Source of the DNA: Steromphala cineraria
Lineage: Eukaryota; Mollusca; Gastropoda; Trochida; Trochidae
DNA length: 64,000 bases
Assembly (NCBI GenBank): GCA_916613615.1
Contig: OU744720.1
Span: 4,505,749 to 4,569,748 of the forward strand
Direction of reading: 5' to 3'
Part shown: positions 40,501 through 55,500 of the stretch, one piece after another
Numbering within the stretch: the stretch's first letter is position 1
How the letters are laid out: the number at the start of each line of letters is the position of its first letter
Position numbers and translations under genes: made by a program
The notes under the pieces: generated by a model
What the model saw: only the letters and a program-made list of their open reading frames with translations
Databases searched by the model: none
What the model was told of the DNA's origin: nothing

Positions 40501-43500
40501 TTGAAATTCGGTGAGCATATTTGTACGCCATTATTACCCGAGTCTCATATTACAAGACGAATTGTTCCGTGGTTCCTCAATCAAGTTTGTCAATGAACGC
40601 ATACCAGGACACGTGGGTTGCGGTTCCGCTGGGACGCCGGGTTAGCAACTCGAGAGACGGTCCCGCGGGTCTTCAACGTGTCGGGAACATGTGCTGATTT
40701 AAGAGGATTAGTAGACTCACGCATCTCGGGGTTTAGGATTAGTTCATGCCACAACAGTTTCGTCTGTATCGCCATTATAATGCACCGTCACAATCAGCCT
40801 CAGAAGCGACGAGGAAACAAGTACAAGATGCCGCTGATTGAAAATGACTTTTCTGTAATTGCAGATATCGACGAGCCGCAGTCACGTTTGTGTGGTGGAA
40901 ACATGTTATAATCAAATATCAATGGGGAAAAAGACGACAAAGTTGAGCCATCAAACGTTAAGAGAGACGGTTGACTCCACTGCACACACAGTAGTGCGAT
41001 ACACAGTTAATACGTTCACTTCTTTGATTTGCGTTCCAATTACATCTGTAATAACCACACCCTACTACAGTCACGACGATTTGCAACGTTGTTCCTTTTT
41101 AAAATAAGTTTTCATTTTGTCAAATTACAGTCTGACTAAAATGCGTTTCACTTATGTGGGGGTTTTGTCAAGAGAATTATCGTTTAAAATTTTGAATACA
41201 ATAATGGAATACATATCATTTTTACGAAACGTGTATGGGTTCTCATAGTACTTACAAGAAATAATTATTGAAAAATAATTGACAATAAAACCAAATGAGA
41301 TACATGTAAATCGATATGAGAAAGTCAATAGAAAATAGACATTACTTCTAAAGATAAACATTTATGACGTACAAATGTTTTAAAGAATTCATTAATTGAA
41401 AAATATTGTATTCAGTAACTACGATTGTACAGGAAGCATTTACTTGTGGACAAATAGTGTGAATAATGCGTTTTAAGGTTCCTTTCTCCTCAATCTCGTT
41501 CATTATGAAAACATGAGACCATGCTAATGGTTTGGTGGTGATATTTATCTGGTTATTTGATCACATTTATCTAATCATTACTCTGTAAAGTGTATACTTC
41601 TGCCATTTCAGTTTTGGCATCATGGGGGTATTATGTTCAAATGATTGTTCGATAAAAATTGCATTGCCCTTTACACAAATAGCATTCCATTTTTTTTCTA
41701 CTGAATTGCGTATTTTTAAAGTTTAAATTGAAATCACTTTCATGTATATGTATCGTATGTTTTACTTCGTGGAAGAAATGTAATGGTTTTGCTTAAGAAC
41801 CAGTTCATTGTTTTTCCTTCCTTGCACATATCTTCTCTATGCTGTCAGCCAGTGTAGCCCCACCATCTAGATGCACATCCACTGGCTCCTGAGCTCTCCA
41901 CAACCATACAGGGAACACATGTTTCCTGAATTACTTTATCGAAGAAATGTCTCATTAATTCATTTTTTGTACACTTAGTGACGACAGAATTTTTTAAATG
42001 ATACGCGATACGGCAAATGAAATGCTGGCATTCGAGAAATGCAATTACAAAACCAATTTGGGATGGAATTGAATAACAACCTGACAAATATTTGTAGCGC
42101 TTTGTTTACGGTCAACTCTTCATTGCAGTTGGTTTTTCTTTTATTTTGCCGGAAGCTGTCGCCATCCGATAAAAATTACGACGAGCGCTCGCGAACCAAT
42201 ACCCCACTTTCAATTGACTGTCAGGACGAAAAACATATTTTATCCGATAAATAGCTCTTATTCCTACAATCAACTCTTGAAATAAGTATCGTCAATTTCT
42301 TTATCTGCCCAAGTGTTTTTGCGGTTATTGTTCTAGAATAGGTTAGTAAAAATGATATAAAAATGGATTGAATGCGTTATATGCAAATGACAGTGTATGG
42401 ATATGTAAAATGTCTTTTATTTTTTATTCAAATGTGTACCACATATCTACGCATATAAAATGTTCACCATTTTCATAACAAAGAAGCGTACTTTACTTCT
42501 TATATTGATGAACGTTGATTTAAACGATCTGATATTAATTACCTTTTCTTAGGCATATGGTTGTCGTGTAGTTAGGTATACTCCCATTCTTACAATACAC
42601 ATTTAAAGACATTCACCATCCAAATTATTACTTGAAAATGTTTCATTTTTTAAACGAGCCGAGATACCGTTTTGTCCGACTGGCATGTAATACCATGGGA
42701 TATAGTGATCGTCTTGTCCATCTGTCCGTCCGTAATAATTCATTTTCCAGAACTGAACTCAAAAACTTTAAGACCAAGCAAAAACAATTTGGTGTGTTGA
42801 TTATTCAACATTTGGAATTGTGCCTTTAAAGATTTTTAATTTCTATTTTTGGCGGTGTCTATGGGTACTTACTCCGAGCTGAACAAAACACATGTTATAC
42901 CTACCTAGCTGATTGACACTTGGCACGTGAATTCGTAAGCGATTTTGTTGAATTTCTGATTTGATTGAGATAAGAAACTCCTACCTAAGCACGAGTATCT
43001 GTAGTCGAAAAAGAAAAAAATCCTAAGCAAAGCGGAAACTGTTGGCGGTCATTTTCATGTGAGGTACGTTAATTTATATGCGTTAGAGAAATGGATTCCC
43101 GTTGATAAACCAAAATCTTGTTTGGTTCAAACATTGTAAGATTTAATCTAGTTTTTGTGAGATCCCTTTGTCAAAACAAAACATCTAGTCCCTGCTATTT
43201 AAAAAGATGCTGATAGATCCTGTCATTGTGATATATTGAGGATATTTCTATTACGATAAAGAAGCATACAATTTCTCTAGCTGGGTCCTGCAGCATGTAC
43301 AACTTATATGTGTTATACATGTACCTTCAGACTCTTCGTGTTGTCCGACATCAGCTGAATACTTGAAGCTTCTTATACCAGGCCATCATTACCCTAGCCT
43401 TACACTCAGACTGTAGTTAATATTAACTTGACCTAACAAAACCTCTATAAAAGCAAGTCTAGATCTGCAGTGAGCTACACATTTCCATTTCTTCGAGGCT

Positions 43501-46500
43501 CATTTCTTATATTTAATAAAATGGTTGTTTTTTGAGAATTATTATTTTTCAGAGACTGAATATAAGTCTATCTTTACCCCAGTAGGTCGTTATCCACTTA
43601 TTTGAATACATATTCTAATAAACAACTGGTTTGTTAGATATGAACTTGAGCAATAACGATCATTTACTTATTGATGTGAACACATCAGCACGACGCCATA
43701 AACATTTACAAATGACTGGCGTTCATTAATGAAAAATTCAGGATGAAAGGATTTAGTTTTTCATAACGACGTCCCTTGACTTCTAGGTAATGTAGGGACG
43801 AATCCAAGTCGTAAAGAGAAAACACGAACGAATTTAATCTATTTTTTGTGATTTACAACGAATCAACTCATACGGAGTGTCTTAAATTTCTTCTCGGGTG
43901 TTCGGTGCATCTTTAAGTGAAATTTGGGTGCAACATGAATAGAAAAAAACAACATATAGAATCAATTTATCGTTAGATTGTTTTTAAAAACTTAATGAAC
44001 AGCATCTAAATTTAAGTAGGTCTAATCAAGCATGATATGATTTCAGCAGAGAGTCGGTGATATCGTTTGAAATTTAAGACGTTTTAGGACACTTAATGAA
44101 ATGAAGAGATGAAGAGACTCTCGATAACTTTCTTCATGGCTCATGCACAGTTTAGCGCTGACCTGAACAGGTTTAAATGTTAGCCTAGGTCTGCTATAAA
44201 CGCTCTATCTTCTGCGGTTTATGTAATATCGATAACTTTTACTTTACGAAATTGCGCAAATTCTATTAGAAAAAAATACAGGTACTTTTCAGAAATCATA
44301 TAAACCAAGAAATTTGATATTTTGCATTTCAGATATATATATTAAAATATTTTTTTAAATTCCTAGTGTTTCAGAACGTAAGATTACCTCTTTTCTCAAA
44401 CAGAACTTTTAAACAAGTATACTCCAAACTCAATGGCTTCTCAAATTATAACTATCGAAGTCATTGGTGCATCCTTTTATGTTCAAGTCACTAAATTTCA
44501 ACCCGAGTGATGGTTCAATCCTGAAATCAAATACTTCTCTGATTACAGTTAAGCCCTTTCCTTTAAACATAGCCTATACAATGCTGAAGTAAGGCCGAGT
44601 CAGAAGGCAGCTCTACTGAACAGACTCCATCGATTTGCTTCCAGGGGATTTTAGCAGGCGCTCACTTGCATCACTGTGCAGGGTCAGCAATCACATTCTC
44701 CTTTGCTTCTGTAGACCCAGACGCCAAACATAACTTCCCCGTCTCAGATGAAACAAATCGTAAAAGTCAATCTGTTTCTAGAGAGAAACGGGTATGAAAC
44801 CTGCTCAATGGAAGCGCCATGGCAAGTGATGGAACGGCAAATTCGCTTGTATGGCTTTCATCATAATATGGGCTTCGTTACTGGGTTGAGTGGCTTTTAT
44901 CACTCTCTAGTTCACAATTAATACTCAGGCCATATTTGAAAGGCTGTTTCTTGTCTATGAAGAGATGTTTCAGCGAGTTATAACATATTCGTTATAGAGT
45001 TTATGAGTGTAAGTGCTACCATAAGTAATAATTGTATCATCAAATAGTCAACACTATATTTGTACTAAAACAGTAATGATCCGCCTGACATACATTTTAT
45101 GTTTGTATTTTATCTTTTTACATATATAGAATAAGCTCATCGGCAAACAAAATTTATCTTTAATTTATCAAAATTAATACTTTAAACAAAATGATAACGA
45201 AAATTGCTAAATTTTGAGATAAAGTAGGTCTAATATAACAAACCAATGCCAAAAACACCGACCAGCTGAACAGTTATTTTGCAGAAGCAGTATTGCGCTA
45301 TAGAAATTCAAAGTGAGTAGGGATCAAAGATACATAATCAGATTGTGATACGTTTTATACTATAACATCATGACTATTGAACATAATTTTACATAGGATC
45401 AAGATGTACTTTAAAGGAGTGTAAGCAAATAAGGAACTATCAAATGGTTCTTTCAGTTTCAGCCTTAATCGAGGCCTGTACATAAATGAGAGGAAGTGAA
45501 TTGACTCAAGCACATGTTTTTATTTAAATACTAAGTGTTCTTCGATCAGTGAAAAGCATTATGACCTTTACAATTGTCCTCAATCTTGATTGTATATTGT
45601 TATTCATGTCATTTAGCATTTGAAATTAATCTATATTTAGTGGTTACTGTACGATATACAAAAGTAAGGCATCTGACGTCCTTGACGTCAATTTAAGATA
45701 GCGTTGACGGTGGTCTAAGGCTTTTGGATATCAGTCTTCATATGGTAAAAGTACTATTGGTTTGCCTGTTTTTGGTTTCTCCAATATCTCCACATCTTTG
45801 CTGTATTGTGAATTTTGCCAATGTCAAAAGAAATTCAGGAACTGTGGGGATTCATCTGACGACGGTATCCGTTAACAGTGTTTGTCTATATTTAGAGCTT
45901 TCTCGCAATCCATTAGTCATTATCTTGATGTTTGTTCTGTTTTTCAACTGGTGATTATCGTGATAGATTATTAATATTTATTTGATTTTTGCATAAGGTG
46001 GCATTGCTCAAATAGCAAAGTCACGTGAGTTTCTTGTATTTCTTCCAAAATGCTTGAGAATTTGAAAATTTAAAGGGATGAGGCAACTTTAAATTTAAAA
46101 TTTACTGGCGATTTTTGTAAACAATATTTTCTATGATTTCAGTTAACTTTCTTTTATGCTGATGGCGTCCTATTTGTGAAATTGATAAGTCTAATTTACC
46201 AACTTCATTGATAAGTTCATGATTCCAAACGAATCATATGAAATAAGTACATGTTCATTATAATTATTGTATAAGAAGTTTACCAGATACAAGAAAAGAA
46301 AACATGATCGTAAATAAAGAACCGACATATTTATACAAATATTGTAATTTACATTCTAGAAGTTGAAATGATTATCAATACGGAAAAGATTATTGATAGA
46401 CAACTTCTTCATTCTGTGAAAGTGACGTTTCAACATTTTTTCTAATACAGTTGTATCATCATAATATTGCTATTGACATGTATGCAACATTTTTATTTTG

Positions 46501-49500
46501 CTCACATGATCAATATTTTATAGACGTCCATTCATCATTTAAGCATTAGTTAACGAATAACATGAAATATCTTTCATTACAACTAACATAAAGACGTTAA
46601 GAACAGCCTGTATTTTGATAAGTCCCAAAACAATGTTCATTGCGATTGAATGAACGCACAAGTCTTGTATTTTACATAGGCCTATATTCGGAGAAGTAGC
46701 AAATCGGCCCGCAGACAGGACTTTGCCCGTAGTGGCTTGCAAATACTGTCTCTTCTTCAATAGAGTCTTATCTTGATGTTAAGATGGAAATTCAGGGTCC
46801 TCTGGTGTCGGACAAGGGACGCTAACCGGGCAATTTTCATTTAAATGGGCACAGTAATCCGCTAAGAAACCATAATTCTTTTCTATCTGCGCCAATGATT
46901 CCAGCGCTTTACCCAACGTGTGATTGTATAGCGGGAATAGGCATTTGGCTGCATCCAATTCTACTATTTAGTTGTTTTAGGATATGGCAATTCTTCTGAA
47001 CTCCTCGCCGGATGCGACAGAACAGAGTTTGTAATTTACAGCAAATAGTGGAGAGATCCTGTGATTGCTAAACAAAGCACGTCTTACAGTCCAACCTCCG
47101 GCGGGAAGGTTAGACCATCAAACTAGCCCGTTTATTGTCGAGTCATGCATTAAAAGGTTCAAGACAGAGAAATGGCTATTCATGCAACCCTAATCATAAT
47201 CAGCTATTTATACTGTCGACCTGTGCGTTGCAAATGATGTCAAAAGTATCAGAATTTTATTTTGAAGAAAAAAGTAAAAAGACGATTAACTATCAGTACA
47301 ATACATTCCTATAATTCTATTTTTCAGATATATACACAGAATTAATTGTCGATTGATTAACCATTTCCATACAAAATACAACAGTTATCGATAAAATCAA
47401 AACTTCTTTAACGATAGATTATATTCAGAAGGTTTGTTCTTAATGCTTTAAGCATAGGCATACCAATTCTTCTTCGGTAAGAGGGTTTAATTATACATTT
47501 ATCACAAGTTATTCATACGAAAGGATTATTTGTATAGCTACAAGTGCCGACCCGTCTACGCCCGTGACAAGGCAGCTTGAGAGGTTAAACAGAGACACCT
47601 AGCGGTAGCTAATGCACTTGACCCTTCTCTGTATGCTTATTACTACTTAGTATGCATGAGACAACGTCGCTCTGAAAACAATACCAGCATTTCCTCTCTG
47701 GCAGATTAGTCGTTTTGTCCCGTGTTTGTCTTAAGATGATTCCGCTCTGGTCAAACCGTTACAGCAAACATTCTATCATAACAAGAGCAGGGGTCATCAT
47801 ATAAAACTGCAGAGAAAGTGATTGTATCTTATTTGCTTATGGTATCACATCTGACGGACGTTTTGTACACAAGATGACAGAGATTGAATCATCCACATAA
47901 GGGATATTTGCACAAGAAGCGCAATTATGTCAAGACTGTTTTGAAAGATATGCCTTGAATCGATTTGGACTGAATGTTCCAGTGCTTGTACGATTACATT
48001 AGTTTTTCTATCAAAATTGAAAGAGTAGGACACACTTGTTTGTTGTTTCCTTACGAGAAAGAGAGTTAACTGTTAACAGTAACACAATTCTTGAAGGAAC
48101 GTCTAAGGGCCGTTTCCTTCTTGAATGCTGACCCCTTCGAATTATGGAACCCATGTAGATAGTTCTCTTCGTCTAACTGAATTTAAGAAAAGCCACATTT
48201 ATGCATTTCAGGCTTAAAGGTCAATAGAATGTACGGCCGTCTATATTTTGTTGTCTTTTTTTGTCAATTAAGCATTGAGGATGCGCGGTATTATCGATAA
48301 ACATCCAATAAAATATGTTTTTACAGAAAGTTCTTATCAAAGTATGAAGTTGTGTCGTGAAAATAGTAAAAACTTTGAAATCAAAGGTAATAAGCAGTGA
48401 TTGAAAAATATCATTTTTCAAAACAGCTCATAGGTGAACAATGATGATTGTTCTTAACGCATATATTAAGACAAGGTATCATGCAAATTCTTGAATTTGA
48501 AAAGTACCAATATATTGCAACTTTGCAACTTTGTCTGTCTGTCTGTCGTCTGCAATACGTATTGCAATACGCTTTGTATATTGCCATACAGAAATGAGGA
48601 ACGATATCCATCCTTAAGCATGTTCTTATCAACATTACGTCCCAATTGATAAAATTTCTCTGTAATCAAGAATGGAAAATAGATTATTCAAATCTATTGG
48701 CGTTAATCTCTTATCTTAGTATCAGTTGAATTTTCTCAATCAAAACTAATTTACAGATTATTTTCCTGACAGAGAAATAAGGCTACAGATGTCAGTAACT
48801 CGCACTTTAGTGACATTGCGTACACAAATGCAACATGTTTGGTGAAGCTATAACTTCTTCTTAAGGCAAATGATGAAAGGTATGCATACTGAAATGTTCG
48901 ACATCTTTTCCATGTGATATTTGGTCATTTCTTCGATATTGATTATTGGATTGAGTTTTGAGATGTTTGACTTTTTAAAGGTAAATACATTTTGCATGAA
49001 ACGATTTACAGTTTTATGAAATACAATTCTAAAAACAAAACAAAACCATTGCCACTAAATTTCAATGTTCAGACCCCTTAAAAGACACATTGGGCAAATT
49101 AGAGCAAATAAAGGTATTGCAGTACCTGCCATTATTTTAGTTGTTTTACGTTGTATTTGATAAACCTTAATTTGATAATTTCTGCTGTTTAATAATGAAA
49201 AACATAAGAATGTGTCCATAATTAAAATACGATTGGCCTTCAAACAAGCATCCCATTTTATGAAATCAAGCGAATTAGATTGTTCCATTCATCTAGTATA
49301 GTGATTATAGGAATTAAAAGTTCAAAGATATCGTTTGAGTGAAAACGTAAAGTCATTATGGGTTTGACTTTTTCCATTAATTGTCAACCGCTTATTTATC
49401 TTCCCTTTGTAGTCATTTTCCGTTTCAAAACGTGAAAGATTTTCCCAATGATTGAGGTATTATTCATGACATCGAAGCTGCTAACTTGTCTTATCACAAA

Positions 49501-52500
49501 GTTTCCAAAATCGATCGTATCGTGTGATTAGAGCAGCCAACGCAATATTTCAAGTTTGGCCAAATTGCACTCCGGAGATATATTTATCATTAAGTAGTAA
49601 GGCAACACCAAAATAAACCAAATAAACGCCTTTCCAAATTGAGGTGCAAGGCAATTACGTTTGAATTTTTACAATCTTTACCTTACATCTACTAACGTTT
49701 CAGTGAAAACGGCTTGTAAGATAACAAAAAAACACGTATTTCTTTCTAGATTTTCAACAATATGATTGTTTCATGTTAACAAAACGTAACGTGACAAATC
49801 GTTCGTTGTCTCCCAAGAAGAATGGAAACCTTGAATTCATGATTGAGTTCCAGTAAGGAAAGGTTGTGGGCCATTACAGATGACTCCGTGAGGCTCAACC
49901 GCAATTTGATACATTGAAGACAATCATAGATATCAGCTTATGTTGCTTTGTACACATTCATGGTGATTACCCAAATATTTGCAAGCGTTCGCAAACCTAC
50001 GTCCACAAAGTCCCAAATAGCTGGGGTTTCATTTGCTATTTTCCGCCTGTTACTCGCGGAAATTGCGATTCCGTCATAATGAAACGCGTTCTCGTGGACA
50101 AATCAGGCACACAACTGGCTCAGTAGGACCTCTAGCTCCCAGCCTCAAATGACCATTGATAGGCGTAATTTAGCTCCTTCCACGCAATCCGAGTTCTCGA
50201 AGTGTGTCCTAATTACTCCATTTATCAAGCGAGGAGGTAGCGAGCACTGCGCTGGCATACTGCTATTACTTGCACGGGACATCCAGGGGTGATGGCTATT
50301 TCACTGCCTCTCATCAGGCGCTTCTCTTTTCCTGCTAATGAGACGTTCTCAACACAATATACCGCCAACCCCTCCTTCCCGATATAACTTCTATTGATAG
50401 AACAAAATTGGGTAATATCTTAACTATGACCCGGTGCCGTTATAGGGAGGGGACGAATAACTCTCACATACAAATCACATCTCTATTAGCCATTGACAGT
50501 TCCGTCCTCGCGCAATCTGCTTCTCTTGTGGGTAAAAAGAGGATAGAAAAATCTCTTTCCTCGTACATGTCTTCGCATACATGGTAATCTTGTTTGTCAT
50601 GTTTTCTGTTTTGTTAATAGTTGTTTTCATTCCCTCAGAATTAGCAAAGATTTGTTACAGATTTGGAATTCTTGATATTCTATGCTTAACAACGTTTCGC
50701 GGATAATAGTTCTGAACAAGAAACTTCTTCCTCGACAATAATGCTTTTTGATCAGGCAAATCATATGATGTTGGTTTCATTGCCATATGCAAACTGCATA
50801 AATTCGGATTATACACTGAAATGGACAAAAACATCTTCTGAAAAACAAATCAATTTCCCGTGCTAGAGATTCACTTCGAGGATCGATCAATTTGCAGTAT
50901 TCAGATAGCATAAATAAAATCCTGAAATAAAAACTTTATCTACGACCACTTTCAAGAAGAAGCTTATTTACACAAATTCATTTCATTTCCCAGGCCAACA
51001 TCCAATCTGAAGTAGGGTTCGTCTAGACGCTTTAACACATAAAACTTCGGCAAATAACGCTTTATTGAAACTTTTTAAGAAATGAAATCGTAGTTGTTAC
51101 TTTTTTGAGTGGCACAGAATTTGTTCATGCTCCCAAATCTGTTTGCAGTCTGAATTACAGCCATGTCGAGAATTCATATCAAATGGAGAGGAATCTGTTG
51201 TTCTTCTGGTGTTCTTCCTACAGCTATTCACGCATGCCATTAGCTTCAAGTACAGGCGCTCTCTGACAAGAAGATGCATTCGAATATGGCTATGCACTTG
51301 ATAAGGTGTTATCTAGAGTTAGAAATTGGTCTTTTTCATAGATGATGTACTTGGATTACATTCTATTCTTCAGAATATTGGCATACTATGTAGCCTTATT
51401 CATGAATACGTACGTCCGAAATCGTTTCCGGAGCATAACTTTAAAACTATATGACTCAGAAACTACAAATTTGGTATGGATGTTACCTTGGTTGTGTAGA
51501 TGTGGCGTTTGTGGCTTACCAATCCAGGGTACCAATTATTATTTTACATTTTGGCGCTAAAAGGACAAATTTCAGATTTTATACCGTTTCGGGGTCATAA
51601 CTTGAATAACTGACTCAGATACTTCAAAGTTGGTATGGATCTTACCTATGTGGTGTAAATGTACATTTTGGGGGTAGCAGAGTACCAAAAATGTAATTTT
51701 GGCCTCAAAACGACCAATTTCTGACTTTGTTCGGTCTCCGAAGCATAACTTGAAGAAAACATTTTGTCTCATAAACTTCATTTATCAAATGAGAGATTTC
51801 CATTTCCTTGATTTAAATTCAAGGTGACTATAAAATTACTCAAATGTCCCGACTTAGTTTTTTATTTCTTGATTTTTTAAAGCTATGACTTAGAGACTTA
51901 TGTGAGCCGTGCGCACTTTTACCTGCCATATTTAGAGGTAAAATGAAGATGAATCTTTAGGGAACAGCAGTTTATAAAACATGAGGCAATGTGGTCATGT
52001 CTACGTAGAATTTGACATTTATGAAAAAAATGTTACTGATTTTTCTAAAAAAAATATATTTGAGATATTTATAAAAATAATTCTCAGTTGCTGAAATCTA
52101 GGTTATTATTCCTGTAAATCGTCACTACGCGGATCTCTTACCATACCTGGGATTTGCCAACCTCGTATCGCTCTCTATGTCAAAGCCAATGAAAAATCTC
52201 GGTACTGCGGTACTGTCCGATTGAACATTCAAGTGAATAGCTCGAGATGTCTCGTCACAATCTGAGGTATTTGAGCAACCAGTGATTGGATGGATAAGCT
52301 CGCTTTTCTAATGGACATATTATATTTTTAGCAATGAAAAATATTTGGCTGATATATATCAGGGTATGGAAGGAGATACACGCATACAAATACATTTATG
52401 ATTAATCTTCGTAACAATTACTAGTACTGTTTCAAAAATTCTATTTAAAAATTATCAAACTGCCTCACCAACCGGACCGTTCAATGAACTGGACATGTAT

Positions 52501-55500
52501 GTAGTCGTCAAAATATCTGAATTAATGATTTAAAAACATGTACATTTTCGCTATTGCTGAAACCTTGATATGTTTGGCAAATAATAAAATGGCATAACAT
52601 TCTTTCTTAATGCTAGTGTTATTTTGATTAGCGGCAATCAAAATAACAATAGCAGTAAGAAAGAAAAGTATTTTTTCTATTTGTGAAAAGGATAATTTGT
52701 ACTTTCTGCATGAATATTGTTTCAATAGTCTACAACTATGGTTGGCGGACAAGAACTTTTCAATCATAGGGATTAAATGATCCTTTACTATATCGTATTA
52801 ACAAAAGTTTATTTCTAGAGTTCTTTATAAGATTTACTTTTAGCATATATCAAGACTCCCAATAAACAAGCTTACTTTTGTTTTAAGACATAAGAGTCCG
52901 AAACATGATATGTTAGCAGAGTTTTGTTAAATCTCGTTGGTATTGAAAATCGCCAGTTGAAATATTACAAGTTAAATTGATTGTGATAGGTCGGGATTGT
53001 GAGAAAAAAACACACTGATGTTGTCAAGTTTTTTGGCATGTTATTTGCCATTTGACAACTTGAGTTAGATGAAGACGCCACACTGAAATGATTAAATATG
53101 ACACAAGTCATTATATCATGCATTTTGGGAAATATTATATTGACAAGTCAAATTCCCTCAAACTGTACTACCGTGACTTTTGAGTACAAACCATGTTTTG
53201 CACATCAATAATGCTATGACAGAACAATGTATAATAATCATTAATATATCATCATTTGATATCAAATAAAAGTCTGAATATCCTGGAGTTCTGTATCAAA
53301 ACCAATAATCTGAAATCATGTTTTAAAGAAGAATTGGCATACACTCCAACGTGCATGAAATTTCACTGAACCTGAATTTGGTATATATTTGATAAAGGTC
53401 AGCTTATCATTAAAGAGCGAGTCTGAGTACGGCCCACGTATTACCGCGGGCACTGACCGCCCCGCTGTCCGGTTCAATGGTGATGTACTGCATATGACTT
53501 TCAGTCGTTACTGAGCGGGTAATTAGCTCCAGGTGACCGCTGACTAATAAGACTGGTCAAGCAGACTGACCAAGTACTGTTTACACGCATATTTATGAAA
53601 TGCCAATTTATAAAATATGGAAATATCATAACTTGGGGATGTATACGAAATGCAAAAATCTGACAAGAATTGTTCTCCGATGATATATTACAGATTTGCC
53701 TTGAATCGGTCTCCTACAATTGAGCAAGTTTCGATGATTGTGATTGCGTGTACAAAGGTTCCGTCTAACGTTTGTATCACTCGTCTCATACTTCCATACG
53801 TACGTTACACGAAATCTTTCCTTTTGATTATCAACATTTTTCATTGAATGACTTACTTAATTAAGGACTTCGTTTATACGCCATTTGAATCATATTCAGG
53901 AGGCAGGCGCACACTCAACAGGCGGGTATAATGGCCATATCAATTCCCTTCTTTGATTTACATCACCTGGTATACCCGAAAGTTCACAATATCATGTAAA
54001 ACATAACAGCGAGGTTGAATCTTTTCATTCACAGTGCGTACCTAAAGTATAAAGCCATAAATCATAATTTCACTGTATATAGATATATGTGTAAACAGTA
54101 AGCGAACAGAGCAGACTCTTGGTGCCTTGCCCATTTGAAAGGACTCGTTATCATTGATGTAGTTAAACTTAGAGACATTGCAATGACTAATGGTTGCCAA
54201 GACTCTATCAGCGTCATTTCCTACAATAAAACTTCATCAATGATTGTTGTTTCTTTTAGGAATGGGAGGATGAGCGATTGGTGTGGGATCCAAACGACTT
54301 CAATGGGCTGGAGATACTGAGGATTCCTTGTGAGAAGCTCTGGCTTCCGGATATCGTGCTTTATAACAGGTAGACATACACGTATGTTGTAATAAAACAT
54401 GAACATTGTAACATTGTTACACCATGTAAGTCTTTACATGTTTTCCCATCACAAACCATAGGTAAAATGGTGACAATTCAATTTCACAAAGTCGATTTCT
54501 GCTCCTTTCTTCATGTTATCTCCTTATATTTTTATAGTGATTTCCAATTCCTGAAATAAGTTTCATGTTTGTTGACTGTACGTAACCATGATAGAACGAA
54601 AATATTAGAATAACTATAAAATGCCAATTACGAATTTAACTGTCTAGAAAGAAATGTACACGCTGTACAATGAGTATGATCCTTTTCCAGTGCTGATGAC
54701 TTCACTACGGGTTACATGAAGAGTAAGGCCATGGTTTCGAGTACGGGAAATGTCTTCTGGCCGCCGCCTGCCAAGTTTAGAAGTTCCTGTAAAATTGACA
54801 TCACATTTTTCCCCTTTGATGATCAAATTTGTGAGCTGAAATTCGGGTCCTGGACATACGACGGTTTCCAAGTGGATGTGACGAACCGGTCGGATACAGT
54901 GGACTTGGAGAACTACGTGTTCAGTGGGGAGTGGCAGTTACTCAATGTGAAAATACGCCGAACTGAAGTGTTTTATGCATGCTGCAAGGAACCCTACCCT
55001 GATGTTCGGTTTACCATTGTTATACGCAGAAAAACATTATATTACTTGTTTAACATCATATTTCCGTGTTTGTGGTTAACAATTCTCAGCCTTCTTGGAT
55101 TCTGGCTTCCACCTGATTCAGGAGAGAAAATTACTCTGGGAATAACCGTACTGCTGGCGTTCTCAGTGTTCATGTTACTTATTGCAGAGAACATGCCAGC
55201 CACGTCAGAGTTCGTACCGTTGATAGGTAAGTGAAACTTGTTTTGAACATTTAGTCTCCAATTAACATTGTTTAAATGAGTAAATGTACATCGGTGAAAT
55301 ATCATTATGACCTTTGCATTACGAAAATACTCCCATGTGAGCTAATGGCGTTACGTAACCAACACGATACGTAACTCTTAAAGAGGTCTTTTATGGAATC
55401 AGATATAAAGAAACCGTTGCCTATCAGTATCACAAGGATTTTTTAATATAACAGTGTCGGTGTGTATTGCCAAAGACAAATGACATTTAAGTTACCATAG

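Larger units (their letters stand above)
34648..54259 (+). other. nAChR intron of about 19.6 kb
   Basis: Mostly AT-rich DNA. It contains short tandem repeats (40141-40240, 51423-51770), a dispersed repeat copy (48421-48640) and several GC-richer patches (about 40600-40900, 44580-44870, 46760-47240, 47530-47790, 50120-50420, 53400-53590). Open frames up to about 124 codons occur, but none shows a domain or splice context. No duplicate of a receptor exon was seen. Confidence 0.65.

Noticed and set aside
45690..45780. tRNA-like A-box sequence near 45710
   Set aside because: The A-box match is imperfect and no B-box follows at the right distance, so neither a tRNA nor a tRNA-derived SINE is supported.
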